From NCBI RefSeq assembly GCF_011761945.1, contig NZ_JAASQV010000006.1, positions 62,001-126,000 on the forward strand: a stretch of DNA of 64,000 bases. Direction: 5' to 3'. This document shows positions 26,571 through 35,082 of this stretch, in pieces (within the stretch, counting starts at the first letter, position 1; the number at the start of each line of letters is the position of its first letter). This DNA comes from Sphingomonas leidyi (GTDB lineage: Bacteria; Pseudomonadota; Alphaproteobacteria; Sphingomonadales; Sphingomonadaceae). The notes under the pieces are model-generated. The model was not told where the DNA came from. It made no database searches and saw nothing but the letters and a program-made list of their open reading frames with translations. Both the position numbers and the translations under genes were made by a program.

Positions 26571-26891
26571 ATGACGAGAAATCAGCTGGGGCGAATAGAA
26601 GTAGAAAGCGAAACGCCTGAGCTGGACATGGCTGATCGGGCAGTGTTCGGGTTCTCATGGATGCTGGTGATGGCTCTCGGCTTGATGCCGATCATCGATA
26701 CGAGCCTGAGGCGATCGCCTTCCATCTCAATACCCGTCGTGATCGCCTTCTTTGTAGCAGTCGCAAGCGGCCTTGCTCTCCGGCGGCGCTATAGCTGGAT
26801 CGGGTTCGTGCTTCACATTGTCGGTCAGATAGCAATCTGGCTGTCGATTTTCTGCATGTCGTTGGCGGCCATGTTGTACCTGTCCGGCTGA
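26571..26891 (+). CDS. Hypothetical membrane protein (106 aa)
   Basis: Three hydrophobic helices (~25-44, ~53-70, ~78-103) after a hydrophilic, acidic N-terminus. No domain recognised. Its upstream region is shared with the divergent small gene at 26501. Confidence 0.55.
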   Translation: MTRNQLGRIEVESETPELDMADRAVFGFSWMLVMALGLMPIIDTSLRRSPSISIPVVIAFFVAVASGLALRRRYSWIGFVLHIVGQIAIWLSIFCMSLAAMLYLSG

Positions 26892-26920
26892 AACGGGGCT
26901 ATCTCAGCACCGGCCGGCTT

Positions 26921-27787
26921 TCACGGAGAAAGATCGCTAATCGGCACGAACACCTCGCCGGTCTCGGCCGCGCGGCGGACCTTGAGGGCGAGCAGCCGGT
27001 CAATCCCGATGCCGCGATCGAGTGCATCGTATAGGTCCTTGCCCTCAACTCCGATCACGCGCTTTCCGCGGCCGAACGCTCGAAGCCCCTCGTCGGTGAA
27101 GCCGCCGAAGCTGATGAAGACACCCCGGGCCCAAGAAGCCTTTTGCTCAATCTTGCCGTGAAAGGTATGTAGCTCGGCGACGCCGATCTTGCGGTTGAGC
27201 CACTTGGCTTCGAGCAGATAGGTTTCGTCGGCCAGTTCGAAGCTGCCGTCGATCTGCTCGCCGTCAAGCCGGAACGGCTCGCGCGCCTTGAGCCGGAAGG
27301 CGTCGAACAGGTCGGTCAGAAAGCGCTCGAAATCATAGCCACGGCGATGCGCCTCGAGGTCGCGGATCGCGAGCAGCCGGTCGCGCAGCCGGGCAAAGTC
27401 GATTGCGTCGAGCATCGGCGACGGCACGACGTTGGCGGGCATCGGCGGAGCGGAGCCTTCGAGTTTGGCGATCAACCCAGCGATCTGAGCGGCTGCCCGA
27501 GGCATGGGATCCGGCGTCCCGCGCCCACGGAGCGCCTCACGCTGCTCCCACAGAACGCGCAGCGTCCGAGCCGCGGTGCCGTCGTCGACCTGCGCCAGAA
27601 AGCAGCGCAATCGCTTCGCCTTCGATGTCCCGTCGACGGCATATTGGGGAGCGTCGATGTCGATATCGAGCTCGCGGACGAAAAACTCGCTGAAGGTCCG
27701 GTTTGAGAAATCGAGAACATAACCCTTCTCGCCGCCCCGGAAGACCTCGTCGACCAGGCCGAGCTCGATCGAGCGCAGGCTGCTCAC
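26921..27787 (-). CDS. Mrr-like restriction endonuclease-fold protein
   Basis: 288 residues from GTG 27787, which overlaps the upstream gene's stop (GTGA); the frame extends upstream only inside that gene. The C-terminal half is an Mrr-type PD-(D/E)XK domain: RGYDFERFLTDLFDAF, EQIDGSF (catalytic Asp), LLEAKW (Glu and Lys) and KASWARGVFISFGGFTDEGL. Mrr-like proteins cleave modified or foreign DNA. The N-terminal part (GYVLDFSNRTFSEFFVRELDIDID) is shared by stand-alone restriction-like proteins that are helical in front of the nuclease. Translationally coupled to the DUF4263 gene, so both nucleases are made together. Confidence 0.8.
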   Translation of the reverse strand: MSSLRSIELGLVDEVFRGGEKGYVLDFSNRTFSEFFVRELDIDIDAPQYAVDGTSKAKRLRCFLAQVDDGTAARTLRVLWEQREALRGRGTPDPMPRAAAQIAGLIAKLEGSAPPMPANVVPSPMLDAIDFARLRDRLLAIRDLEAHRRGYDFERFLTDLFDAFRLKAREPFRLDGEQIDGSFELADETYLLEAKWLNRKIGVAELHTFHGKIEQKASWARGVFISFGGFTDEGLRAFGRGKRVIGVEGKDLYDALDRGIGIDRLLALKVRRAAETGEVFVPISDLSP

Positions 27788-28668
27788 CGCCGCTTCGCCT
27801 TTGACGGACGGGCTCGGTCGGCCGCGCGGATGACGCTGAGCACTGCGGGGTGTACGTCGCCAGCTTCCTCGTCGGTCGGCTCGGTTGCCCATTTCTCGTT
27901 GAAGCGCAGCAGCTGATTGTTGCGCCAGGCGTCCATCTGGTAGCCCTCCGCCTTCAGCCGTGTTTCGATCGGCACCGGCACCGAAAGGTGCTCGGGCAGG
28001 ACATAGGCGAAGAGCAGCTTGGGTAAGCCGTCCAGCCGCTTGATGGCATAGCCGGTCGAGCGCGGCGACAGCACGCATTTCTTCTCGCCCCATCCGGACC
28101 GGTAGCTGCGCAGAAGCGAGTCATAAGTCAGGATCTTGATCTTCTGATCCTCCTCGATGCTGGCGATCCGGTCGCGCTGTGCCTGGCTGAAATCCTTGCC
28201 GGTCGAGCGGCCGATGATCAGCACCCGGCGCAGCTCGATGCGATTGCGCGCCATGGGAGAAGGAACGAGCAGTGGCAGGAGACGCTCGCGCACCTCGGAT
28301 TGGTGCTGTTCCCAATAGTCGCGCCAGACCGCTGTCTGGGCGAGTGCCTCGTTGAACGCAGAGGAGCTGCCGACGTGTTTGCTGCTGGTGGTGAACAGCG
28401 ACTTGTTGGCGCGCTCGATCTCGACCAGCACCAAGATCCAGCGATCGGACGATTTTGTGAGATATGCGAAGTCGGCGGTGCGCCCAGCGATCGGAAATTT
28501 CGCAATCACGCAGTTCATATGGAGGCGGTGGTTCAGCAGCCAGGGGCTCGTGTCGAGCAGCTCGGTATGCTGTTCCAGGAAGGCCTGAATGTCGTTCTCG
28601 TCCTGACCGTCATCAGCGAGCAATTGCGCGAAGGCGGAGGCGAGCGCTTCGTCCGGCGGTTGTCGCAT
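27784..28668 (-). CDS. DUF4263 (Shedu SduA-like) nuclease-fold defence protein
   Basis: 294 residues from the ATG at 28668. Helical N-terminus (FLEQHTELLDTSPWLL), then a PD-(D/E)XK-like core: RTADFAYLTKSSDRWILVLVEIERAN (Asp, then Glu-x-Glu in place of ExK), and FNEALAQTAVWRDYWEQH, the usual helix after the core of DUF4263. SduA of the Shedu system is the single nuclease effector of that phage-defence family. The family call rests on these motifs and length; it could be a DUF4263 relative outside Shedu. Overlaps the Mrr-like gene downstream. Confidence 0.7.
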   Translation of the reverse strand: MRQPPDEALASAFAQLLADDGQDENDIQAFLEQHTELLDTSPWLLNHRLHMNCVIAKFPIAGRTADFAYLTKSSDRWILVLVEIERANKSLFTTSSKHVGSSSAFNEALAQTAVWRDYWEQHQSEVRERLLPLLVPSPMARNRIELRRVLIIGRSTGKDFSQAQRDRIASIEEDQKIKILTYDSLLRSYRSGWGEKKCVLSPRSTGYAIKRLDGLPKLLFAYVLPEHLSVPVPIETRLKAEGYQMDAWRNNQLLRFNEKWATEPTDEEAGDVHPAVLSVIRAADRARPSKAKRR

Positions 28669-28715
28669 CAGTGGCCTTTGTCTCTTTATGAATGGTTGAT
28701 CCGAGGCGGCCGGGG

Positions 28716-29105
28716 TCAGCGGATTGCCACCACTTTCGCGCCAACGTCTGTGGCCACATCCTTCCAGGCGCGGTCCGCGGTAAAGGCTGGGACCCCTAAC
28801 CGCTTTGCAAGCGCCAGGCAGAAGCGGTCGCCGAGCGACAGCCCGGCCGCGCTGGTCGCAGCGCGCAGCGCTCCCGCCTCCCAACCCAGCGCCTCGTCAG
28901 CGGGCACGACGGTGTAGGGCAAGGCACCCAGCATCGCCCTGATCTCGTCAAGCGGAGCGCCGAGGTGAACGAAATGGCTCACAACCTCGGCCTGATTGAA
29001 GACCCCAACCGCCGCCTCACTCACCACGCCGGCGACCTTGCTTCCTCCGCGCTCCCCTTTCAGCAGGGCCAGGATGGCGGAGGCATCGAGAACCGCCTCC
29101 GTCAC
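28716..29105 (-). CDS. vapC: VapC-family PIN-domain toxin
   Basis: 129 residues with the PIN acidic set: LDASAIL (Asp), NQAEVVSH (Glu), SLGDRFCLAL (Asp) and TADRAW (Asp). VapC toxins are RNases neutralised by VapB. Overlaps the antitoxin stop by four bases. Followed, 47 bases on, by the DUF4263 gene in the same direction. It shares the SLGDRxCLAL motif and layout with the second VapC at 57229, so the two pairs are of one family. Confidence 0.85.
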   Translation of the reverse strand: MTEAVLDASAILALLKGERGGSKVAGVVSEAAVGVFNQAEVVSHFVHLGAPLDEIRAMLGALPYTVVPADEALGWEAGALRAATSAAGLSLGDRFCLALAKRLGVPAFTADRAWKDVATDVGAKVVAIR

Positions 29106-29344
29106 TCGCCGCTGTCCGTCCGGCGGCCGGCGAGGAAAGCGTCCACGGATGCGTCCGGATGCCCGGCATATTTCTTGGCGATCGCCTGCGCTCGCGCCAC
29201 CGCCTGATGAACGGTCCTAAGAACCACCCCGTCCTCGGTTTCCTCCAGCAGCACCGCGCCGCCGCCCACCAGACCCAAGCGCTTGCGGATGCTCGCGGGG
29301 AGGCTCATGCGTCCGTTAGGGGTGATGTTCACTTGAACTGTCAT
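29102..29344 (-). CDS. vapB: VapB-type antitoxin, AbrB/SpoVT swapped-hairpin family
   Basis: 80 residues from ATG 29344 (MTVQVNITPNGRMSLPASIR). The AbrB-type N-terminus binds DNA and represses its operon; the C-terminal AQAIAKKYAGHPDASVDAFLAGRR arm wraps VapC. A start at 29353 is also possible. Confidence 0.82.
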   Translation of the reverse strand: MTVQVNITPNGRMSLPASIRKRLGLVGGGAVLLEETEDGVVLRTVHQAVARAQAIAKKYAGHPDASVDAFLAGRRTDSGE

Positions 29345-29524
29345 GAGTCGCATTACTCCGGATGTGGCAAGCGCTCGACGATATACCACATCTGGCGATT
29401 TGAGGCCAGCATCGTCGAGCAAGCCCCACTACGCGCCGCTTGCCAACGATGTAATTAGCGATAACTGTGATTCCCGCTAAAAAGATGCTGGCCGAAATTC
29501 GGGGGCTTCGATACGATCCTGACC

Positions 29525-29540
29525 ATGATCATCGACATCC
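29525..29540 (+). pseudogene. First 5 codons of the gene split by the transposon
   Basis: ATG ATC ATC GAC ATC plus one base, directly followed by the transposon end. Joining these 16 bases to base 60747 gives an uninterrupted frame of 422 codons beginning MIIDIPTAGEF, ending at 61996. No other in-frame start precedes the ATG; the upstream in-frame stop is at 29468. Confidence 0.85.
29536..29540. repeat. Left 5-bp target-site duplication (CATCC)
   Basis: Identical to 60742-60746. Five-base duplications are what Tn7/Tn5053-type DDE transposases produce. Confidence 0.9.
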
Positions 29541-29566
29541 TGTCGGTTGTACTGAATCGGTGGACG
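29541..29566 (+). repeat. Left terminal inverted repeat
   Basis: TGTCGGTTGTA followed by CTGAATCGGTGGACG. Aligned with the right end (TGTAGGTTTTC + CTGAAATGGTGGACG), 21 of 26 positions match. Confidence 0.9.
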
Positions 29567-29587
29567 CACACGGCGAGCGTCACCTAG

Positions 29588-29637
29588 GGTCCGTCCACTC
29601 CTGAAATAGTGGACATTCTCCTCAAAAGAGCGGACGC
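29588..29637. repeat. Left subterminal transposase-site copies
   Basis: Three further versions of the terminal motif: GTCCACT at 29593 (reversed), CTGAAATAGTGGAC at 29601 and AGAGCGGACGC near 29627. The first two form a dyad (GTCCACT-N8-AGTGGAC). Arrays of such sites at the ends are how TniA/TnsB-type transposases bind. Confidence 0.75.
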
Positions 29638-29669
29638 TCGCCAAGCTGGATCAGCCGAGGCGTCGTATC

Positions 29670-31349
29670 ATGCGAACCGCGGACCTGAAGACGGCGAGCG
29701 ACGCTGACTGGGCAGAAGCGCACCGCCGCGAGAAGATCATCCGCCCACTAGCTGCCCTGGCCCGCGTCCCGGGCAACGCAGCCGCCGAAGCGCTGGATCA
29801 TCTCGGGCTCGGTCGCGCCCGTTTTCACGAACTTCTCCAGCTTTATCGGGCGTCGCCAGTCGCCGCCTCGCTGTTGCCGCGCCCACGGGGCCGGGAGAGG
29901 GGAGAGCAGCGGCTTTCATCTGCTGCCGAGCAGTTGATCTCCCGAGGCATCGCGGAGTGTTACCTCACCCTCGAGAAGCCAAGTGTCCAGGCGCTCCGCC
30001 GCTGGCTCCGACATGAGGGGCAGAAGATCGGGCTGAAGGTGCCCAGCACCAAGGCGATCCAAGCGCGATTGGACAGACTGGCTCCCAAGACCGTCATGGC
30101 GCGCAGGCAAGGGTCGAAGGCCGCTGCTGACAAATGGGAGCCGACGCGAGGCGTGTTGAACGCCAGCTACGCGCTGGAGCTCGTCCAATCGGACCACACG
30201 CTGGTCGACGTGATCGTCGTCGACGATCTGTATCGCAAGCCAATCGGTCGGCCGTGGCTCACCCTGATGGTTGATATCGCGAGCCGCACGGTACCGGGGT
30301 TCCACCTCGATATGCTCGCACCCTCGGCCGTGTCGGTCGGCATGTGCATGCGTCAAGCCGTTCTCCCCAAGGCCGATTGGTTGGCCGAGCGCGGCATGAA
30401 GGCACCTTGGGACAATCAGGGTCTCATGGATCGGCTGCATCTCGACAATGCACGCGAGCACCGCTCCGATGCTTTGAAACGTGGTTGCCGTGCCCACTCG
30501 ATATCGATCGAATACCGCCCGGTGCGTCGCCCGCACTTCGGTGGCCACATCGAGCGGCTGATCGGGACGGTGATGGGCACCGTCCATCTTCTGCCCGGCA
30601 CTACCTTCTCCAATGTCGCGGAGCGCGGCGATTATGACTCCGAGGGTGAAGCGTGCATGACGCTGGGCGAGTTGGAGGTCTGGCTCGCCGCGCAGATCAT
30701 CGGTCCATACCACGCCGAACGGCACCGCGGGATCGGCATACCGCCGGCGCTCGCTTGGGCCGAGGCGATGGACCGCCGACCGGAGCTGGGCCGCCTGCCG
30801 GTGGATCGCGCCACGTTCCTGTTTGACTTCCTGCCTTGCGAGCTGCGTGCAGTGACCCCGCACGGCATCGAGCTGTTCCACACGCATTATTGGCATGATG
30901 CGCTGTCGTGCTGGTACACGCGATCCGGGCAGACGATGCCAGTCCGCTGGGATCCGCGCGACCTTTCCCGCATCTGGCTCGAGCTGCCGCACGGTGAGCA
31001 CCTCGAGGTGCCCTACCGCGACTTGCGGCGTCCCGCGATCACCCGCTGGGAACAGAGGGAGGCGGTTCGCGCCTTGCGCGAGCGCGGCCAGCAGGCCGTA
31101 GACGAGACGCTGATCTTTCAGGCGGTAGAGACGCAGCGGCTGATCGTCGCGGAAGCGGCTCACAAGACCAAGGCAGCACGGCTCGCACTTCAGAAGACTA
31201 AGGCGGCGCTGAATGACGCGCGCCGGGCCAGGAGCAGCGGCAAGCTCCCGCTCGAGCAGGGTAAACCTGCCACTCTGCCAAGGTCGACAGATAATGGGGC
31301 GAGTGATCGGCAGGCGCTTCCATATCTGGTGGAGGAGATGCCCCGGTGA
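29670..31349 (+). CDS. tniA: TniA transposase (Mu/TnsB-type DDE integrase)
   Basis: 559 residues. N-terminal helix-turn-helix part, then the RNase-H-like core: first Asp in LVQSDHTLVDVIV (~175), second in HLDNAREH (~262), Glu in GGHIERLIGTVMG (~295), and the C-terminal Mu-type beta-barrel around VRWDPRDLSRIWLEL. It cuts and joins the ends. Its stop overlaps tniB (ATGA-like, 4 bases). ATG is ~130 bases inside the left end; the terminal sites lie in between. Confidence 0.92.
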   Translation: MRTADLKTASDADWAEAHRREKIIRPLAALARVPGNAAAEALDHLGLGRARFHELLQLYRASPVAASLLPRPRGRERGEQRLSSAAEQLISRGIAECYLTLEKPSVQALRRWLRHEGQKIGLKVPSTKAIQARLDRLAPKTVMARRQGSKAAADKWEPTRGVLNASYALELVQSDHTLVDVIVVDDLYRKPIGRPWLTLMVDIASRTVPGFHLDMLAPSAVSVGMCMRQAVLPKADWLAERGMKAPWDNQGLMDRLHLDNAREHRSDALKRGCRAHSISIEYRPVRRPHFGGHIERLIGTVMGTVHLLPGTTFSNVAERGDYDSEGEACMTLGELEVWLAAQIIGPYHAERHRGIGIPPALAWAEAMDRRPELGRLPVDRATFLFDFLPCELRAVTPHGIELFHTHYWHDALSCWYTRSGQTMPVRWDPRDLSRIWLELPHGEHLEVPYRDLRRPAITRWEQREAVRALRERGQQAVDETLIFQAVETQRLIVAEAAHKTKAARLALQKTKAALNDARRARSSGKLPLEQGKPATLPRSTDNGASDRQALPYLVEEMPR

Positions 31350-32272
31350 GCGATCTGTCCCATCTCGCCGAGGGGTACCGCGAGCGCGCGATGTGGGCCG
31401 ACAAGGAGCGGATCGCCTGGATCCGAATGGATCGGTGGCTCGGCTTTCCCAAAGCAGAGGTCGTGCGCAAGACCTTGGACGGTATGCTGCGCTACCCGCC
31501 GCGCACCCGTATGCCGTGTCTGCTGATCTACGGGCAGACGGGGATGGGCAAATCTCGCATCGTCGAGCGCTTCGAGGCAGAAAACCCGAGGGGCTTCAAC
31601 GAGGCGACAGGCACGGCGACGATCCCGGTTGTGGCCGTTCAGCTGCCGCCGCAGCCGACCGATGGCGAGTTCTACGGCGAGGTTCTCGAGAAACTCGGCG
31701 CCGGCTTTGCGGGTCGCGGCGATGTTCAGCGAGCCCGGCAGCTCACTCGCCGGCTCATGGGGCAGGTGGGGGCTCGGATGCTGATCCTGGACGAGATCAA
31801 CCACATGCTGGCCTGCACGCCGCGCCAGCAGCGTGTCTTCCTCAACACGCTTCGCTATCTAGCCAACGACCTGCAGATCCCGCTCGTCTGCACCGGCAAC
31901 CACGAGGCGCGCGCGGCGCTGCTCACGGATGCGGCACTGGCCGAGCGGTTCGACGCGGTCGAGCTTGTCCGGTGGCAGAACGACGAGCCGTTTCGGCTGC
32001 TGATGGTCACGCTCGCTGCGATCCTCCCTTTACGCAAGCCATCTCAGCTGGAGGAAGAGCGATGCCGCACCGCCATCCTCGACCTCAGCGATGGGAACAC
32101 CGGCCGCATCTTCCGGCTCGCCGAAACGCTGGCCGTACGAGCGATCGAGAACGGCACCGAGCGGATCGAGGTAGGAGACCTCGACGCCGACGATCTCGTG
32201 CTCCCCTCCGTCAGCATGAAGGCGTTGGCTCAGCGCCGCGGCCGCGGGCGAGCGAAGGCGGCGGTCGCTTGA
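31346..32272 (+). CDS. tniB: TniB AAA+ ATPase (target selection/activation)
   Basis: 308 residues with Walker A GQTGMGKS at 63-70, Walker B LILDEINHM at ~150, sensor region CTGNHEARAAL and Arg-rich C-terminus. Related to TnsC/TniB AAA proteins that mediate between TniQ and TniA. Overlaps tniA and is followed after 3 bases by tniQ. Confidence 0.92.
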   Translation: MSDLSHLAEGYRERAMWADKERIAWIRMDRWLGFPKAEVVRKTLDGMLRYPPRTRMPCLLIYGQTGMGKSRIVERFEAENPRGFNEATGTATIPVVAVQLPPQPTDGEFYGEVLEKLGAGFAGRGDVQRARQLTRRLMGQVGARMLILDEINHMLACTPRQQRVFLNTLRYLANDLQIPLVCTGNHEARAALLTDAALAERFDAVELVRWQNDEPFRLLMVTLAAILPLRKPSQLEEERCRTAILDLSDGNTGRIFRLAETLAVRAIENGTERIEVGDLDADDLVLPSVSMKALAQRRGRGRAKAAVA

Positions 32273-32275
32273 GCC

Positions 32276-33427
32276 GTGGCTGGGTTGGCGCTGCCGATCG
32301 CGCCCCGTCCTCGTCCCGACGAGTTGCCGTCGTCCTGGCTCGGGCGGACCGCGGCCTGCTACGATGTATCGGTCGCCGAGTTCCGGCAGGTGCTATGGAC
32401 GGCCGGTCCGAGCATGAAAGCGCGGCCGGATGTCGAGTGGGATCCGCACGAGGCGGAAAGCGTCGCAGCCGGTCTGCGGGTCGCGTTGGAGGTCGTGCTC
32501 AGCCTCGGGCTCAAGCGCCGCTGGCGGGGGCTCGCGGTGGACTGGTTGCCAAGCACTGACGGCTCCGGCCGAGCGCGAGGTGATCTCGATCTGGCCTGGT
32601 GCCACCATTGCCTTGCCGAAGCGCACGAGGCTGGCGGAGCTTATCTCGAAGCGGAGGCGGCGCTGCCGCTCGTCTTCTGTCATCGTCATGGCGCTTGGCG
32701 TCAGGATTATTGTCGGCGCTGTCGGCCAAAGCACGCGCCGCGGTTCACCTGGCCGAGCAGCATCGAGTTCGTGTGCGGAGACTGCGGCACGCCGCTCAGG
32801 GCGAGCCGCTGGGAGCAGCCGACACCAGCGGCTTATTTCGAGCCGGAGGAGACGGCCGCGGCGCTTCCAATCCTACTTGCGTTCGACGGGGAGGTTCGTA
32901 ACGCGCTGCTCGGCCATCCCGCATGCTTGCCAGGGATGGAGCCTGTGCCCGCCCGCCAGTTCCTCACCGTGCTGCGCGATCTTACCCGAGCGCTGCTGGC
33001 GCCAAGCGCCCTCAAGACCAGTTACATCAACCTGTTCGACTGCCCCTTGCTTCCGATCATGCCGGAGCACAAACCGCACACATGGGGCGAACAGCCTTAT
33101 TATGAGCTTTCGCCATCCGGTCGAGCTCACGTTCTGAGCGCGGTGGCAGCGCTCCTCGCCGACGAGCCCGTCAGCCGCCTGATGTCGGGCGCACATCTGC
33201 CTTTCCGCGAGCGCCTCACGCTGGAAAAGCTGCTCAACTATGTGCCTCGCTGGGTACAGGCATTGCTGATCCGAAGCAGTGCGGGCTGGCCTGCGCGCCT
33301 GCGCGTCCGCGTCGATGCCCATCAGCGACAAACGGGTATGGACGCGAACGACGTTCTGGCGCAGTTTAATGCGTGGCGGGCCGAGCGCGAGCAACGGCAA
33401 CGCGAACGCACGTCGCTGATCGGGTAG
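32276..33427 (+). CDS. tniQ: TniQ target-recognition protein
   Basis: GTG start, 383 residues. N-terminal LPSSWLGRTAACYDVSVAEFRQVL matches the TniQ domain; Zn-binding cysteine pairs follow (WCHHCLAEA, CHRHGAWRQDYCRRC, CGDCG). TniQ directs the choice of insertion site in Tn7/Tn5053-type elements. Confidence 0.9.
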   Translation: MAGLALPIAPRPRPDELPSSWLGRTAACYDVSVAEFRQVLWTAGPSMKARPDVEWDPHEAESVAAGLRVALEVVLSLGLKRRWRGLAVDWLPSTDGSGRARGDLDLAWCHHCLAEAHEAGGAYLEAEAALPLVFCHRHGAWRQDYCRRCRPKHAPRFTWPSSIEFVCGDCGTPLRASRWEQPTPAAYFEPEETAAALPILLAFDGEVRNALLGHPACLPGMEPVPARQFLTVLRDLTRALLAPSALKTSYINLFDCPLLPIMPEHKPHTWGEQPYYELSPSGRAHVLSAVAALLADEPVSRLMSGAHLPFRERLTLEKLLNYVPRWVQALLIRSSAGWPARLRVRVDAHQRQTGMDANDVLAQFNAWRAEREQRQRERTSLIG

Positions 33428-33577
33428 TTTCGGCGGCGATAGGGCAGTAAGTCCCTCCAGCAACACGCTAATCAGCCAGTTCGATAATATACATTATGTT
33501 AAATGCAGAGCTTTTTGGATTTAGACTTTATGGATGGAGACAGGTCTGACGGACGTCTGACGATCTCGAACGCCGCG

Positions 33578-34344
33578 TTATGAACCCGCGTCTTCAGCCT
33601 CGATTGCCGCAACATCCATGTCTGGCGCCCGTACTACCTCAAGCGCGACGTTGGCGATCTCGACCGCGGTGATCTGAAGCTGCGTGATCGGCGTCGACGG
33701 CGCGTCCACACGCTCGAGGCCGTTCTCAGATATCTTGACGAGGAATCGGTCGACGTCGTTCAGGACGACGAACCTGATCGATTGTTCCTCGTCCAGCGCG
33801 AGCTGCTGGACGGTGCCCTCGTATGCGATCGTGAAGCACTCGTGGCTCGTCTTTGTCAGCACATAGGCGACGACAAACGAGTCTCCCTTCTTGACCGCTT
33901 GGACGGCCGGGTTGAGCCAGCCGAACGCGATCGCGTCGGTCTTCCCGCTAACTGCTTCCCGCTGCACCAACCAGTGCGCGATCGAGCCCGTCGCGGCTCC
34001 GATGAGGAGCATCGCGAAAAGCCACATTTCCAGCGCGAGGTCGGACGCATCGCGTGCCCCAGCGCCGCCGCGGCGAGCGCGCGATAGATATTTGGATCGA
34101 AGCCGGGGTCGAAACAGACGCTTGTCGCCCGGCACCATGCCGCCTGGGCGGCGAAGAAGCCGGTTCCCAGAAGGTGCCCTGCGATGGTGCCGAACACCAC
34201 GATGAACAGCGTCACCGTAGAGTTCGGCCGGTCCGGGGTTGGGCTGAGGAAATCGGTGCGCTCGCCGACGCGCCACCCTGCCCAGAAGCAGAGCCCCAGG
34301 AAAAGCAGCAGCAGTGCGAGGAACAGCGAGTAGCTGAACGTCAC
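33578..34344 (-). pseudogene. Membrane protein gene, probably frameshifted (or two overlapping genes)
   Basis: Frame A (from 34344) gives a membrane helix MTFSYSLFLALLLLFLG, ...GTIAGHLLGTGFFAAQAAWC and YRALAAAALGHA; frame B continues with DASDLALEMWLFAMLLIGAATGSIAHWLVQRE and a hydrophilic domain to 33578. The two join sensibly (ALG-ARDASDLA) if one G is added in the GGGG run near 34060, so a single ~255-residue membrane protein is likely. Otherwise frame B may start at the ATG at 34027 (149 residues). Function unknown; three helices, then a soluble domain. Confidence 0.5.
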
Positions 34345-34349
34345 GGCCG

Positions 34350-34523
34350 TTACGCCGTGGCGGGAACCGCTACATCCTTGCTGTCGCGGTCACCGCCAGC
34401 GCTTGGATCGACCACATATACGCCGTTCTCGACGCGCGAGGCCTGACGCACGGCCGCCCACGTGCCGAACCTCCCCTTCACCTGCCGGGCCAGCCGCATA
34501 GATTTGGCAGTGTTCACGCGCAT
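34350..34523 (-). CDS. Hypothetical small protein (57 aa)
   Basis: ATG 34523 with GGAG upstream; a longer start at 34565 is possible. Basic N-terminus (MRVNTAKSMRLARQVKGRFG), acidic end. No family. Lies between the HU gene and the membrane gene on the same strand. Confidence 0.45.
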   Translation of the reverse strand: MRVNTAKSMRLARQVKGRFGTWAAVRQASRVENGVYVVDPSAGGDRDSKDVAVPATA

Positions 34524-34605
34524 GTCATTCTCCAACGCCTTAGATAGCGAATAATTCGTGAACATCCAACACGTGGCCGGGCGACGCCGGCCGGTGCTGT
34601 CGAGC

Positions 34606-34875
34606 CTACAGTCGGTCCTTAAGCGCCTTGGCCGGCGTGAATGTGATTTTCTTCGACGCCGCGATCGTGATCGCCTCGCCGGTCGACGGATTGCGCCCGG
34701 AGCGCTCGGGCGTGTCCTTCACCTTGAATTTGCCGAAGCCGGGAAGCGATATCTCCTCACCCTTGGCGGCCGCCTCCGCGATACCCTCGAGGAGCCCAGC
34801 CATGACCTCGAGGGCCTGCTTCTCGGTGACGCCCCGCTTGGCGGCAACGTCCTTGGCCAGATCCTTGGTGTTCAT
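34606..34875 (-). CDS. HU/IHF-family DNA-binding protein
   Basis: 89-91 residues, the usual HU length: KDLAKDVAAKRGVTEKQALEVMAGLLEGIAEAAAKGEEISLPGFGKFKVKDTPERSGRNPSTGEAITIAASKKITFTPAK is conserved throughout (GFGxF, RxGRNPxTGE). Two starts are close (34881 and 34875). A transposon-borne nucleoid protein may silence cargo or help transpososome bending. Confidence 0.9.
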   Translation of the reverse strand: MNTKDLAKDVAAKRGVTEKQALEVMAGLLEGIAEAAAKGEEISLPGFGKFKVKDTPERSGRNPSTGEAITIAASKKITFTPAKALKDRL

Positions 34876-35082
34876 CGTCAAGCACGCTCCCCTTCATCTG
34901 TCGCTGTAGCGACCTGAAGCGATAATCGCGTCAGCGCAAGACAGGTAGCGCTCGACGATCCAGCTGACGCCTGGGGAGGCCGGCCACGCAGGTTGAAACC
35001 CGTAGGTTTCTCAAAGCGCAGAGCACAAGCCGGATTAGCCGGCGGGACCACATTAGCGTGGCTCGCTTCGGCAAACGTCGCA

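Noticed and set aside
33428..33577. Right end of the transposon directly after tniQ
   Set aside because: No terminal-repeat or site motif there; the matching end and duplication are at 60716-60746.
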